Shown: positions 5,629 to 12,522 of the stretch, piece after piece
Numbering within the stretch: position 1 is the first letter of the stretch
How the letters are laid out: every line of letters starts with the position of its first letter
From: Ferruginibacter sp.
GTDB lineage: Bacteria; Bacteroidota; Bacteroidia; Chitinophagales; Chitinophagaceae
Reading direction: 5' to 3'
NCBI GenBank assembly: GCA_018057635.1
Contig: JAGPDJ010000029.1
Span: forward strand, 1 to 13,661
Length of the DNA: 13,661 nt
Made by a program: the position numbers and the translations under genes
Notes under the pieces: generated by a model
Databases searched by the model: none
What the model was told of the DNA's origin: nothing
What the model saw: only the letters and a program-made list of their open reading frames with translations

Positions 5629-7296
5629 ATGACAATTTTTACCGAAATATGGAATATGCTGGCAGGTATCGCCCTATTTCTGCTGGGTATGAGATTACTG
5701 GAAGAATCGCTGCAACAGTTAACAGGACGGGCTTTTAAATTATTCCTTAAAAGACAAACCGCATCAAAACCAAAAGCAATATTGGGAGGAGCAGTGGTAA
5801 CCGCTATCCTGCAGAGCAGCAGCGTGGTTAACCTGATGGTACTGGCTTTTGTAGGTGCAAATGTGTTACAAATGCAGAACGCACTTGCAGTGATGCTTGG
5901 ATCAAACCTGGGTACAACATTCAGCAGCTGGATTATTGCTACTGTTGGTTTTAAACTAAACATAGAAAATATTGCCTTCCCGCTTGCCGGAATATTTGGA
6001 ATAACGATGTTGCTTAGCAATAAGAATCACCTGATATATAAGTGGAGTAAAATATTTTTTGGCATAGGCCTGCTTTTCATGGGTCTCAATTTTATCAGGA
6101 ATGGTATGGCTTCATCACTCAGCCAGATTGACCTTTCTGGCTTTAATCAATACCCGCTGATCATTTTCTTATTATTGGGTTTTATTATTACTGCCATTAT
6201 CCAGTCGAGTACAACCACCATTGCTATAGTGTTAAGTGCCCTGCATATTGGCGCAATTGATCTGCTTACAGCTACAGCAATTGTACTTGGATCTGAAGTA
6301 GGCACTATCATAAAATTAATGATCGCATCTGCGAATGGCCTGGCAGCAAAAAAAAGAGTTGCGTTGGGAAACCTGCTATTTAATATTATTACTACCATTG
6401 TAATATTTATTTTTCTTGTACCTGTGAACAGGTTTATTACAGAAACAATAAAGATCAGTGACAATTTGCTTGCACTTGTATTTTTCCAAAGCCTGGTAAA
6501 TATAGCCGGGATCATTATGTTTTACCCTTTCTTAAATCTTTTTACAAAATTCCTGGAAAGAAGATTTACCGGCAATACAGAAGAATCGCATTTCATTATT
6601 AAAGTTAAACCAGGCGATACGGAACTCGCCATGATGGCCCTGGAAAATGAAGTAAAACATTTTATTCTTCACAGCATATTTTTTACAGGAGAAGTATTTG
6701 AATTACCGGTTGATGAACGGTTAAATAAAATGCTTACTGTAAAAAACGGAAATAAGAACCCGGTGAAAGAATATGCTTTCCTCAAGCAATTGCATGGCGA
6801 AACACTGGGTTATGCAATACAGGTGCAAAATAACGTTACAGATGAATCTATTACCAAAAGGCTGAACCAACTGGTAGCAGCCAACAGGAATACAATGTAT
6901 GCTGCAAAAAGCATTAAAGATGCTTTGCCCGATATTACCCAGTTACGCAACTCTTCCAATGATATCAAATACAGTTTTTACATGGATGCAGGTGAAAAAG
7001 CAGCACGGTTTTGTAATAAAATGACTGCTGTTCTGCTTAGTGAAAGCAGTGTACCTCATTTTGAAACCATGAGTGAAATACACAAAGGAGTAATTGCCGG
7101 ATATTCCAATTCACTGGAGCAACTTTATAAAGAAAAAAATTTGTCAAATCTGAACGAAATAGAAATATCTACACTGATCAATTTTAACAGGGAAATGTAC
7201 ACAGCTTTTAAATCATTTTTATTTGCTGTAAAGGACTACCTGTTGAATTACAAAGAGGCGGCCTATTTTGATGAATTACCGGGTTTTATCAGGTAA
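5629..7296 (+). CDS. Na/Pi cotransporter family protein with PhoU-like C-terminal domain
   Basis: A 555-residue membrane protein of the sodium-dependent phosphate cotransporter family (NptA/YjbB/SLC34-like). The inverted-repeat signature is complete. The first half has AILQSSSVVNLMV (QSSS at 62-65) and GSNLGTT (91-97); the second has AIIQSSTTTIAIV (QSST at 192-195) and GSEVGTI (221-227). Several hydrophobic helices fill residues 1-310. From about 325 onward the protein is soluble, helical and charged, as in the PhoU-like tails of bacterial family members such as E. coli YjbB. The role is probably phosphate transport coupled to Na+; direction (uptake or export) cannot be told. An ATG four bases upstream stops at once, so 5629 is the start. 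The upstream region holds the Fur-like palindrome. The gene overlaps the convergent polymerase gene by 21 nt at its 3' end. Confidence 0.9.
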   Translation: MTIFTEIWNMLAGIALFLLGMRLLEESLQQLTGRAFKLFLKRQTASKPKAILGGAVVTAILQSSSVVNLMVLAFVGANVLQMQNALAVMLGSNLGTTFSSWIIATVGFKLNIENIAFPLAGIFGITMLLSNKNHLIYKWSKIFFGIGLLFMGLNFIRNGMASSLSQIDLSGFNQYPLIIFLLLGFIITAIIQSSTTTIAIVLSALHIGAIDLLTATAIVLGSEVGTIIKLMIASANGLAAKKRVALGNLLFNIITTIVIFIFLVPVNRFITETIKISDNLLALVFFQSLVNIAGIIMFYPFLNLFTKFLERRFTGNTEESHFIIKVKPGDTELAMMALENEVKHFILHSIFFTGEVFELPVDERLNKMLTVKNGNKNPVKEYAFLKQLHGETLGYAIQVQNNVTDESITKRLNQLVAANRNTMYAAKSIKDALPDITQLRNSSNDIKYSFYMDAGEKAARFCNKMTAVLLSESSVPHFETMSEIHKGVIAGYSNSLEQLYKEKNLSNLNEIEISTLINFNREMYTAFKSFLFAVKDYLLNYKEAAYFDELPGFIR

Positions 7297-8313
7297 GAAA
7301 TTTTTTAAGATTGATAGTTCCTCTTTTCCCAATCTTTTTTCAGGAGGAATGAGTGGCAACCCGAATAAATTATAAATACTTTCTTCTGTTTCTCCTGCAA
7401 GCCGCTTGTTTGTTTTAACATCAAAAACACCATACTCATTTATTTTCCAACCTCTTTTTTTAGCAATGGTACGCAACATGATATTATGTTCCCTGGAACC
7501 TGTAAAATATAACATGGCTGCACCATATTCATCATCATGCACAACCCTGATGTCTGCCTGCATATCATCCGCTTTAAGTAATACACTGGCTTTAGTTTCG
7601 CCGCTTGCAAGCACCCTTTTTACCAGCGGAAGTTGTATAAACTGATTAATGATCTTTTTCCAATTACTATACGCTGCTGTAACTACAATATCAATATCAC
7701 CAATGGTTTCTTTGTTGCGCCGGATACTGCCTGCCAAAGAAGCCCTGATAACTGCAGGAATACCTTTTACATCTGCTAATAATTGATCCCCTGTCTTTTT
7801 TGCTGTATTTAATAAATATCTGCGCTTTTCATCTTTATTAATTTTAAGAACCCTGAGCAGGTTAGCTATCTTCTTATTTCCAAATCCTTTCATTTCATGC
7901 AATTTCCCCATTTCAATGGCATTAATGATTTCATCTTTTGAATTTACTTTCAATGTATCGTGTAAAATATGCAAGGTGGCTGGGCCAATTCCTTCAATAT
8001 CCATTAATTCCAACAATTCAAATGGCACTTTTTGTTTTAATTCTTCAAAAGTTTTTATATTTCCCGTGTCAAGATATTCTAAAATCTTTGTTGCTATACT
8101 TTCACCTACATCTTTCAACTGGTCAAGTTTTTTTATATCATGCCCATAAGCATCAACAGGCTCACTCAAATTACTGAGTGTTTTTGATGCATTATTATAG
8201 GCAATGGCCCTGAAACGCTGTTCCGGCCCGAGATACCTGTAACAATCAGCCATTTGCCTGAAAATACGGGCAAGTTCTTTATTATGCCGGAGTGTGTGAG
8301 AAGTTATCTTCAT
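7276..8313 (-). CDS. Family X DNA polymerase (PolX-type) lacking the PHP domain
   Basis: A 345-residue DNA polymerase beta-like protein. The N-terminal 8-kDa-like domain (HNKELARIFRQMADCYRYLG) is followed by helix-hairpin-helix elements DVGESIATKI (68-77), IEGIGPATL (106-114) and MKGFGNKKI (141-149). The palm has GSIRR (195-199), the metal-binding pair in GDIDIV (Asp206, Asp208), a third aspartate in QADIRVV (Asp254), and YFTGSREHN (269-277). All three catalytic aspartates are present, so gap filling in base excision or end-joining repair is expected. Typical bacterial PolX has about 570 residues with a C-terminal PHP 3'-5' exonuclease. This one stops just after the conserved GLPLIPPEKR, where the linker to PHP would begin. 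The frame extends to a TTG at 8361; the ATG at 8313 is preferred (8319 also possible). Divergent from the baeRF-like gene and convergent with the Na/Pi gene. Confidence 0.9.
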   Translation of the reverse strand: MKITSHTLRHNKELARIFRQMADCYRYLGPEQRFRAIAYNNASKTLSNLSEPVDAYGHDIKKLDQLKDVGESIATKILEYLDTGNIKTFEELKQKVPFELLELMDIEGIGPATLHILHDTLKVNSKDEIINAIEMGKLHEMKGFGNKKIANLLRVLKINKDEKRRYLLNTAKKTGDQLLADVKGIPAVIRASLAGSIRRNKETIGDIDIVVTAAYSNWKKIINQFIQLPLVKRVLASGETKASVLLKADDMQADIRVVHDDEYGAAMLYFTGSREHNIMLRTIAKKRGWKINEYGVFDVKTNKRLAGETEESIYNLFGLPLIPPEKRLGKEELSILKNFLPDKTR

Positions 8314-8421
8314 GCCCATGAAAAAACAGGTATTAAAGTAAGTTAAAAAACAGGCAAACAACCATGAGTTTTATCAAAACCAGCACTGATAGCTGTCATA
8401 GTTACCCGATTAGTTGCCTGT

Positions 8422-8429
8422 TAGCTTTG
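8422..8429 (+). promoter_or_regulatory. Bacteroidota -7 promoter box (TAGCTTTG)
   Basis: An exact TAnnTTTG match, 19 nt before the ATG at 8449. No -33 TTG at standard distance. It gives the baeRF-like gene its own promoter, divergent from the polymerase gene. Confidence 0.5.
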
Positions 8430-8448
8430 AATTGCTAAATCATTTATT

Positions 8449-9555
8449 ATGTCACTAAAAACAACCGGAGAATTCGCAGAAGTGCTGAAAACTCCAAAAT
8501 ACCTGCCTTCCATTTCACTGATCATGCCGATTGAAACTAAAATGGGTTTAAAAACAGAATTGTCATATAAACTGAAGATGTCGGTTGATAAAATTGAAGA
8601 TCAGTTGCGGCAAAACTACCCGGAAGAAAAAGCAACACCAGTTTTAAAAAGATTGAGAAAACTGGTTTCTGAGCTTAAATATGATACGCATAAAAAAACA
8701 ATAGCCATTTATGTTTCACCCTTACTGGAAAAAGTGTTTTACCTGGATATACCTTTTGAGGAAAAAATAATCATTGATGATTCATTTGAAATACGTGACC
8801 TTATATACAGTAAAAAACAAAATCAGAATTACCTTCTTACCATTCTAAGTGGTAAAGAGAGCAAGGTTTTTTTAAACATGAAGGGTGAATTTATTCCGCT
8901 CACTTTAAATGTACCCGACAAAATTGAAGCATATAAAAATGACATCAACGAAAAAACAGCAAATTTCAGTGATGAGAGCGAACGCAAAGAGATACTGCTT
9001 GATAAGTTTCTTCATTTTACTGACAATGGCCTAACAGCAATAATCCTGGAACATAAATTGCCATTATTTGTAATGGGTACTGAAAAAACAATCGGGCATT
9101 TTAATACAATAACACATAATGCGAATCATGTAATTGACTATATCACCGGGAATTATGAAAGTGAAACAACCATTGAACTTCAAAAAATAATGGCTCCGTA
9201 CATTGCCAAATGGAAAAAAGCAATACAAAATGGTTTGATGAAAAAGATAGATGAAGCTATGAGTCAGAAAAAACTCGCATACGGGATACAGGAAGTTTGG
9301 AAAGCATCAACAGAGAAAAAGGGTAAGATACTGGTTGTTGAAAAAAATTTCATGTACCCTGCTCAGCATGGATCTAACCCTGATGTTATATACAAATATG
9401 ATGAAAACTTAAACAATTCATTTTATATTAAAGATGCGGTGGATGATATCATTGAAAAAGTGCTTGGCAGTGGTGGAGATGTAGAATTTGTAGATGAAGG
9501 ATTACTCAATGAATATGGTAAGATTGTATTGATTGAATATTATGAATTCATGTAA
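8449..9555 (+). CDS. Bacterial archaeo-eukaryotic release factor (baeRF)-like protein
   Basis: A 368-residue soluble protein with the three-part layout of the baeRF families, bacterial relatives of eRF1/Pelota. The N-terminal alpha/beta region (to about 140) includes TIAIYVSPLLEKVFYLDIP (84-102). A middle domain covers about 145-270. The C-terminal L7Ae/eRF1-domain-3-like part ends GGDVEFVDEGLLNEYGKIVLI (342-362). I see no GGQ, so peptidyl-tRNA hydrolysis of the classical release-factor kind is not supported; ribosome binding or rescue is the family-level guess. It resembles baeRF family 3 best, from memory, with moderate certainty. The ATG start sits 19 nt after an exact -7 box. A large hairpin follows the gene, so it may be monocistronic. 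Lysine- and glutamate-rich, with no signal peptide. Confidence 0.65.
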   Translation: MSLKTTGEFAEVLKTPKYLPSISLIMPIETKMGLKTELSYKLKMSVDKIEDQLRQNYPEEKATPVLKRLRKLVSELKYDTHKKTIAIYVSPLLEKVFYLDIPFEEKIIIDDSFEIRDLIYSKKQNQNYLLTILSGKESKVFLNMKGEFIPLTLNVPDKIEAYKNDINEKTANFSDESERKEILLDKFLHFTDNGLTAIILEHKLPLFVMGTEKTIGHFNTITHNANHVIDYITGNYESETTIELQKIMAPYIAKWKKAIQNGLMKKIDEAMSQKKLAYGIQEVWKASTEKKGKILVVEKNFMYPAQHGSNPDVIYKYDENLNNSFYIKDAVDDIIEKVLGSGGDVEFVDEGLLNEYGKIVLIEYYEFM

Positions 9556-9611
9556 ATAAAATGACCTTACTGTTCATCCTGGTATAACATTTTACGTTGC
9601 AATTGATAGAA

Positions 9612-9658
9612 TACGCTGGTTATTTAATTATTATTGAGATTTTTAAGTAATCAGCGTA
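9612..9658 (+). terminator. Stem-loop between the baeRF-like and DUF2891 genes
   Basis: TACGCTGGTTA (9612-9622) pairs with TAATCAGCGTA (9648-9658) over 11 positions with one G-U pair. The loop is 25 nt and AT-rich. The stem is followed by CTTTTATT, so it could terminate the baeRF-like transcript; it also ends only 11 nt before the DUF2891 ATG. It could therefore act as a leader structure for that gene. Confidence 0.45.
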
Positions 9659-9669
9659 CTTTTATTACC

Positions 9670-10731
9670 ATGAAAAAAATGTTTTTGCTTTTCCTGGTTG
9701 TGCTGCCCTTTATTGCCGGGGCACAGGTATTGGATGAAAATACCGCAACCCGTTTGGCAAGGTTACCGCTTCATTGTATACATACAGAATTCCCCAATAA
9801 AACATCACATACAGCCGACAGTGTAACAGATGCTGTTTTGCTTCCCAGGCAATTGCATCCGTCTTTTTATGGGTGTCTCGACTGGCACAGCAGTGTACAC
9901 GGGCATTGGTTGCTGATCAGGGTTTTAAAACAATTTCCGGGTATTCCTGTAAAAGACAGTATTATTGAAGTGCTTAACAACAGTTTTCAGGAAGAAAAGA
10001 TTTTGGAAGAAGTGGCCTATTTTACCCGGTACAAAACAACTAAAACTTTTGAACGCACTTACGGTTGGGCATGGTGGCTAAAATTAGACCAGGAATTAAA
10101 TTCATGGAATGATCCGTTGGCAAGAAAATGGCATAAGATCATTCAGCCACTTACCAAACAGATCGTTCAGCTTTGGAAAGCATTCCTGCCAAAACAAACT
10201 TACCCAAACCGAACCGGTGTTCACGGCAACACGGCATTCGGACTGGTATTTGCGCTTGATTGGTCAAGGGAAATGCAGGATACGGCTTTTGAAAAAGCGA
10301 TCATTGCAAAGGCAAGCAAATTTTATTTAAACAGCAAGGCAACCCCGGCTTATCTTGAACCGGATGGTTCCGATTTTTTCAGTCCAAGCCTGGAGATCGC
10401 TGATCTGATGCGACGCATACTGCCTAATAAAAAATTTATTAACTGGCTGAATGCATTTTATGAACCCAGGAGTATCAAACGAATAACAGAAATGCCGGTA
10501 GTTAGTGACAGAACCGATTACCAGATCGTACACCTCGATGGCCTCGCCATCAGCCGTGCCTGGTGTATGCGTGGAATTGCAAAAATATTACCTGCTTCCC
10601 ATCCGTGGAAGAGACTGTTTGAAAAAACATCTACCCGTTTTCTTCAGCAATCCTTACCCAATGTAACGAGCGGTAATTATGGTGGTGATCATTGGCTGGC
10701 CAGTTTTATAGTATATGCGTTGCTGATATGA
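9670..10731 (+). CDS. Secreted DUF2891 family protein
   Basis: A 353-residue protein beginning with a clear signal peptide, MKKMFLLFLVVLPFIAGAQ, so it is exported to the periplasm or beyond. The mature part matches DUF2891 along its length: HPSFYGCLDWHSSVHGHW (63-80), YGWAWWLKL, TGVHGNTAFGLVFALDW, then EPDGSDFFSPSLEIADLMRR, HLDGLAISRAWCMRGIA and SGNYGGDHWLASFIVYAL near the end. The many conserved Trp, His, Asp and Glu residues and the all-helical look recall alpha/alpha-barrel enzymes, but no activity is established for the family that I know of. The frame can be extended 12 codons to a TTG at 9634, but this would bury the signal peptide and lies in the hairpin loop, so the ATG at 9670 is right. 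nhaA follows 144 nt later. Confidence 0.85.
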   Translation: MKKMFLLFLVVLPFIAGAQVLDENTATRLARLPLHCIHTEFPNKTSHTADSVTDAVLLPRQLHPSFYGCLDWHSSVHGHWLLIRVLKQFPGIPVKDSIIEVLNNSFQEEKILEEVAYFTRYKTTKTFERTYGWAWWLKLDQELNSWNDPLARKWHKIIQPLTKQIVQLWKAFLPKQTYPNRTGVHGNTAFGLVFALDWSREMQDTAFEKAIIAKASKFYLNSKATPAYLEPDGSDFFSPSLEIADLMRRILPNKKFINWLNAFYEPRSIKRITEMPVVSDRTDYQIVHLDGLAISRAWCMRGIAKILPASHPWKRLFEKTSTRFLQQSLPNVTSGNYGGDHWLASFIVYALLI

Positions 10732-10810
10732 ACGAGCATTTTACTAACAATCGTTTGTATATAATTAAATGAGGCAAAAAATACTGTGCCAGGAATATAA
10801 TAACATTAAA

Positions 10811-10842
10811 TACCAGTTATTTAGCATTAATCAATACTGGTA
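10811..10842. repeat. Inverted repeat in the nhaA leader
   Basis: TACCAGT at 10811-10817 is repeated in inverted form as ACTGGTA at 10836-10842, with an 18-nt spacer, ending 33 nt before the nhaA ATG. It could be an operator or an mRNA stem-loop. It overlaps the end of a 24-codon open frame (10769-10843). Confidence 0.35.
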
Positions 10843-10875
10843 ATAATTATTAATCCCGAATACCCATTCAATATC

Positions 10876-12036
10876 ATGACTAAATTATTTTCAGATTTTT
10901 TTAACAGCGAAAAAGCCGGGGGATTTATTTTAATTTTCTGTACCATCCTTTCAATTCTGATTGCAAATAGCAGCTTGGGTGAAGGCTACCTTCATTTCTG
11001 GCATGAATCCATTGGATTTGAAAATACATTTCTGCATCTTAAACACCCGGTTGAATATTGGATAAATGATGGTTTGATGGCCATATTCTTTTTATTGGTT
11101 GGTCTTGAAATTGAAAGGGAAATATATATAGGTGAATTATCTAGCCTGAAAAATGCTTCCCTTCCTTTTTTTGCGGCAATTGGAGGAATGGTTGCTCCGG
11201 CTATCTTTCATTATGTTTTTAATCATGGAACAGCAACACAAGCCGGTTTTGGTATTCCGATGGCTACAGACATTGCTTTTGCATTGGGTATCCTGTCTTT
11301 GCTTGGAAATAAAGTACCGGTTTCTTTAAAAATATTCCTTACCGCTTTTGCTATCATAGATGACCTTGGAGCCATTATTATCATTGCCATTTTTTATACC
11401 AAAACATTTTCGTTGGCTTATTTTGGTGCAGCGATAGGCATATTCATATTACTGCTTGTATTCAACAGGCTCAAATTCCACAACCTGTTGCTCTATATCT
11501 TACCGGGTATTGTAATGTGGTATTGTATGTTACAATCCGGGGTACACGCCACCGTTAGTGGTGTATTGCTTGCCTTTGCACTTCCGTTTGGAAACGGTGA
11601 TGAACACTCTCCTTCCTATAAATTGCAGCATTTGCTGCACAAACCTGTGGCATTTATCATACTGCCGTTATTTGCATTGGCAAATACCGGGATCGTATTT
11701 GCATCCGGATGGGCATCTCAACTAACATCAAAAAACAGCATTGGTATCATTTTGGGCCTTGTTGCCGGTAAACCAATAGGTGTTTTATTACTTGCCTATA
11801 CCGCCGTTAAATTAAAACTCAGCAGCCTTGCTGAAGATATTAACTGGAAACAAATAACAGGAGCCGGCATATTGGGTGGCATTGGCTTTACCATGTCTGT
11901 TTTTATTACCCTGCTTGCTTACAATGATGGCCCCACCATCGTTTCATCTAAAATTGCAGTTTTATTTTCTTCTTTGTTTGCTGGTGTTGTGGGTTTTATA
12001 GTATTAAAAATCAGTTTAAAAAATAAAACTGGCTAA
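10876..12036 (+). CDS. nhaA: Na+/H+ antiporter NhaA
   Basis: Exchanges Na+ or Li+ for H+ across the inner membrane, setting cytoplasmic pH and sodium. The 386 residues match the length of E. coli NhaA (388). Key residues are in place: the first transport-site motif MATDIAFALGILSLLG carries Asp132 (E. coli Asp133), AIIDDLGAI carries Asp162-Asp163 (E. coli Asp163-Asp164), and LVAGKPIGV carries Lys299 (E. coli Lys300). FFLLVGLEIEREIYIGEL (71-88) matches the family's conserved VGLEIKRE region. About twelve hydrophobic helices are apparent, and SGVHATVSGVLLAF (221-234) is a further family signature. The ATG at 10876 gives the typical N-terminus FFNSEKAGGFILI. The leader holds an inverted repeat but no clear -7 box. 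Gene and function are secure; it may extrude sodium brought in by the Na/Pi-type transporter. Confidence 0.97.
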   Translation: MTKLFSDFFNSEKAGGFILIFCTILSILIANSSLGEGYLHFWHESIGFENTFLHLKHPVEYWINDGLMAIFFLLVGLEIEREIYIGELSSLKNASLPFFAAIGGMVAPAIFHYVFNHGTATQAGFGIPMATDIAFALGILSLLGNKVPVSLKIFLTAFAIIDDLGAIIIIAIFYTKTFSLAYFGAAIGIFILLLVFNRLKFHNLLLYILPGIVMWYCMLQSGVHATVSGVLLAFALPFGNGDEHSPSYKLQHLLHKPVAFIILPLFALANTGIVFASGWASQLTSKNSIGIILGLVAGKPIGVLLLAYTAVKLKLSSLAEDINWKQITGAGILGGIGFTMSVFITLLAYNDGPTIVSSKIAVLFSSLFAGVVGFIVLKISLKNKTG

Positions 12037-12058
12037 GGAAATACTCTTTTATTCCATT

Positions 12059-12078
12059 AAAACATGCTGTTGTTTTTT
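12059..12078 (+). terminator. Weak terminator after nhaA
   Basis: AAAACA (12059-12064) and TGTTTT (12071-12076) form a 6-bp, mostly A-T stem, with the T run continuing to 12078. It starts 22 nt past the nhaA stop. The position and T tract fit an intrinsic terminator, but the stem is weak. Confidence 0.35.
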
Positions 12079-12522
12079 AATTTAATGAATAGGAATTACT
12101 TACCAGTCGTAGTAGTTGCTCTTGCCTTTGCACAGATCACTCAGGTAAAATGAGCGTTGTTATTTTCATACATATTTCTTATTGCCATCAACCAAATTTC
12201 AAGTACAAATCTTCAATGAAAACAATAATTGAATGAATAATTTGTTTAATATCTATTGAAAAGCAATCAATTGGGATTTTTTTAAAACCCAACCTTTTAA
12301 TATATATTTAAAAATATGATATTCAATATATTAATTAAAACAAACAAGCCTTTCTAATTCTTGCAATATAGAGATTAAGGAAAAAAAGTTAGTAACTTTT
12401 TACACATAAAATTTAATCCATATACTAAAAAAATATATTTTGGTTCAAAATTTGATTAACCCTGATTTTTAAATACGTACATAATTCTGAAGCCAACAGC
12501 AATAATTTTATACTAATTTTTT
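12079..12522. other. AT-rich intergenic stretch before the fibre gene
   Basis: About 440 bp without a convincing gene. The middle and right parts (roughly 12230-12520) are very AT-rich, as expected of a promoter or upstream region, yet I find no exact TAnnTTTG box. A 22-codon open frame at 12085-12153 (+), MNRNYLPVVVVALAFAQITQ and two more residues, resembles the start of a secreted protein and may be a gene relic; it is not called as a gene. Confidence 0.5.

Noticed and set aside
5574..6020. Open frame of 148 codons on the minus strand
   Set aside because: Antisense to the first membrane half of the Na/Pi gene, whose QSSS and GSNLGTT motifs are intact on the plus strand; no family recognised in the antisense product.
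6147..6515. Open frame of 122 codons on the minus strand
   Set aside because: Antisense to the second membrane repeat of the Na/Pi gene; no independent evidence.
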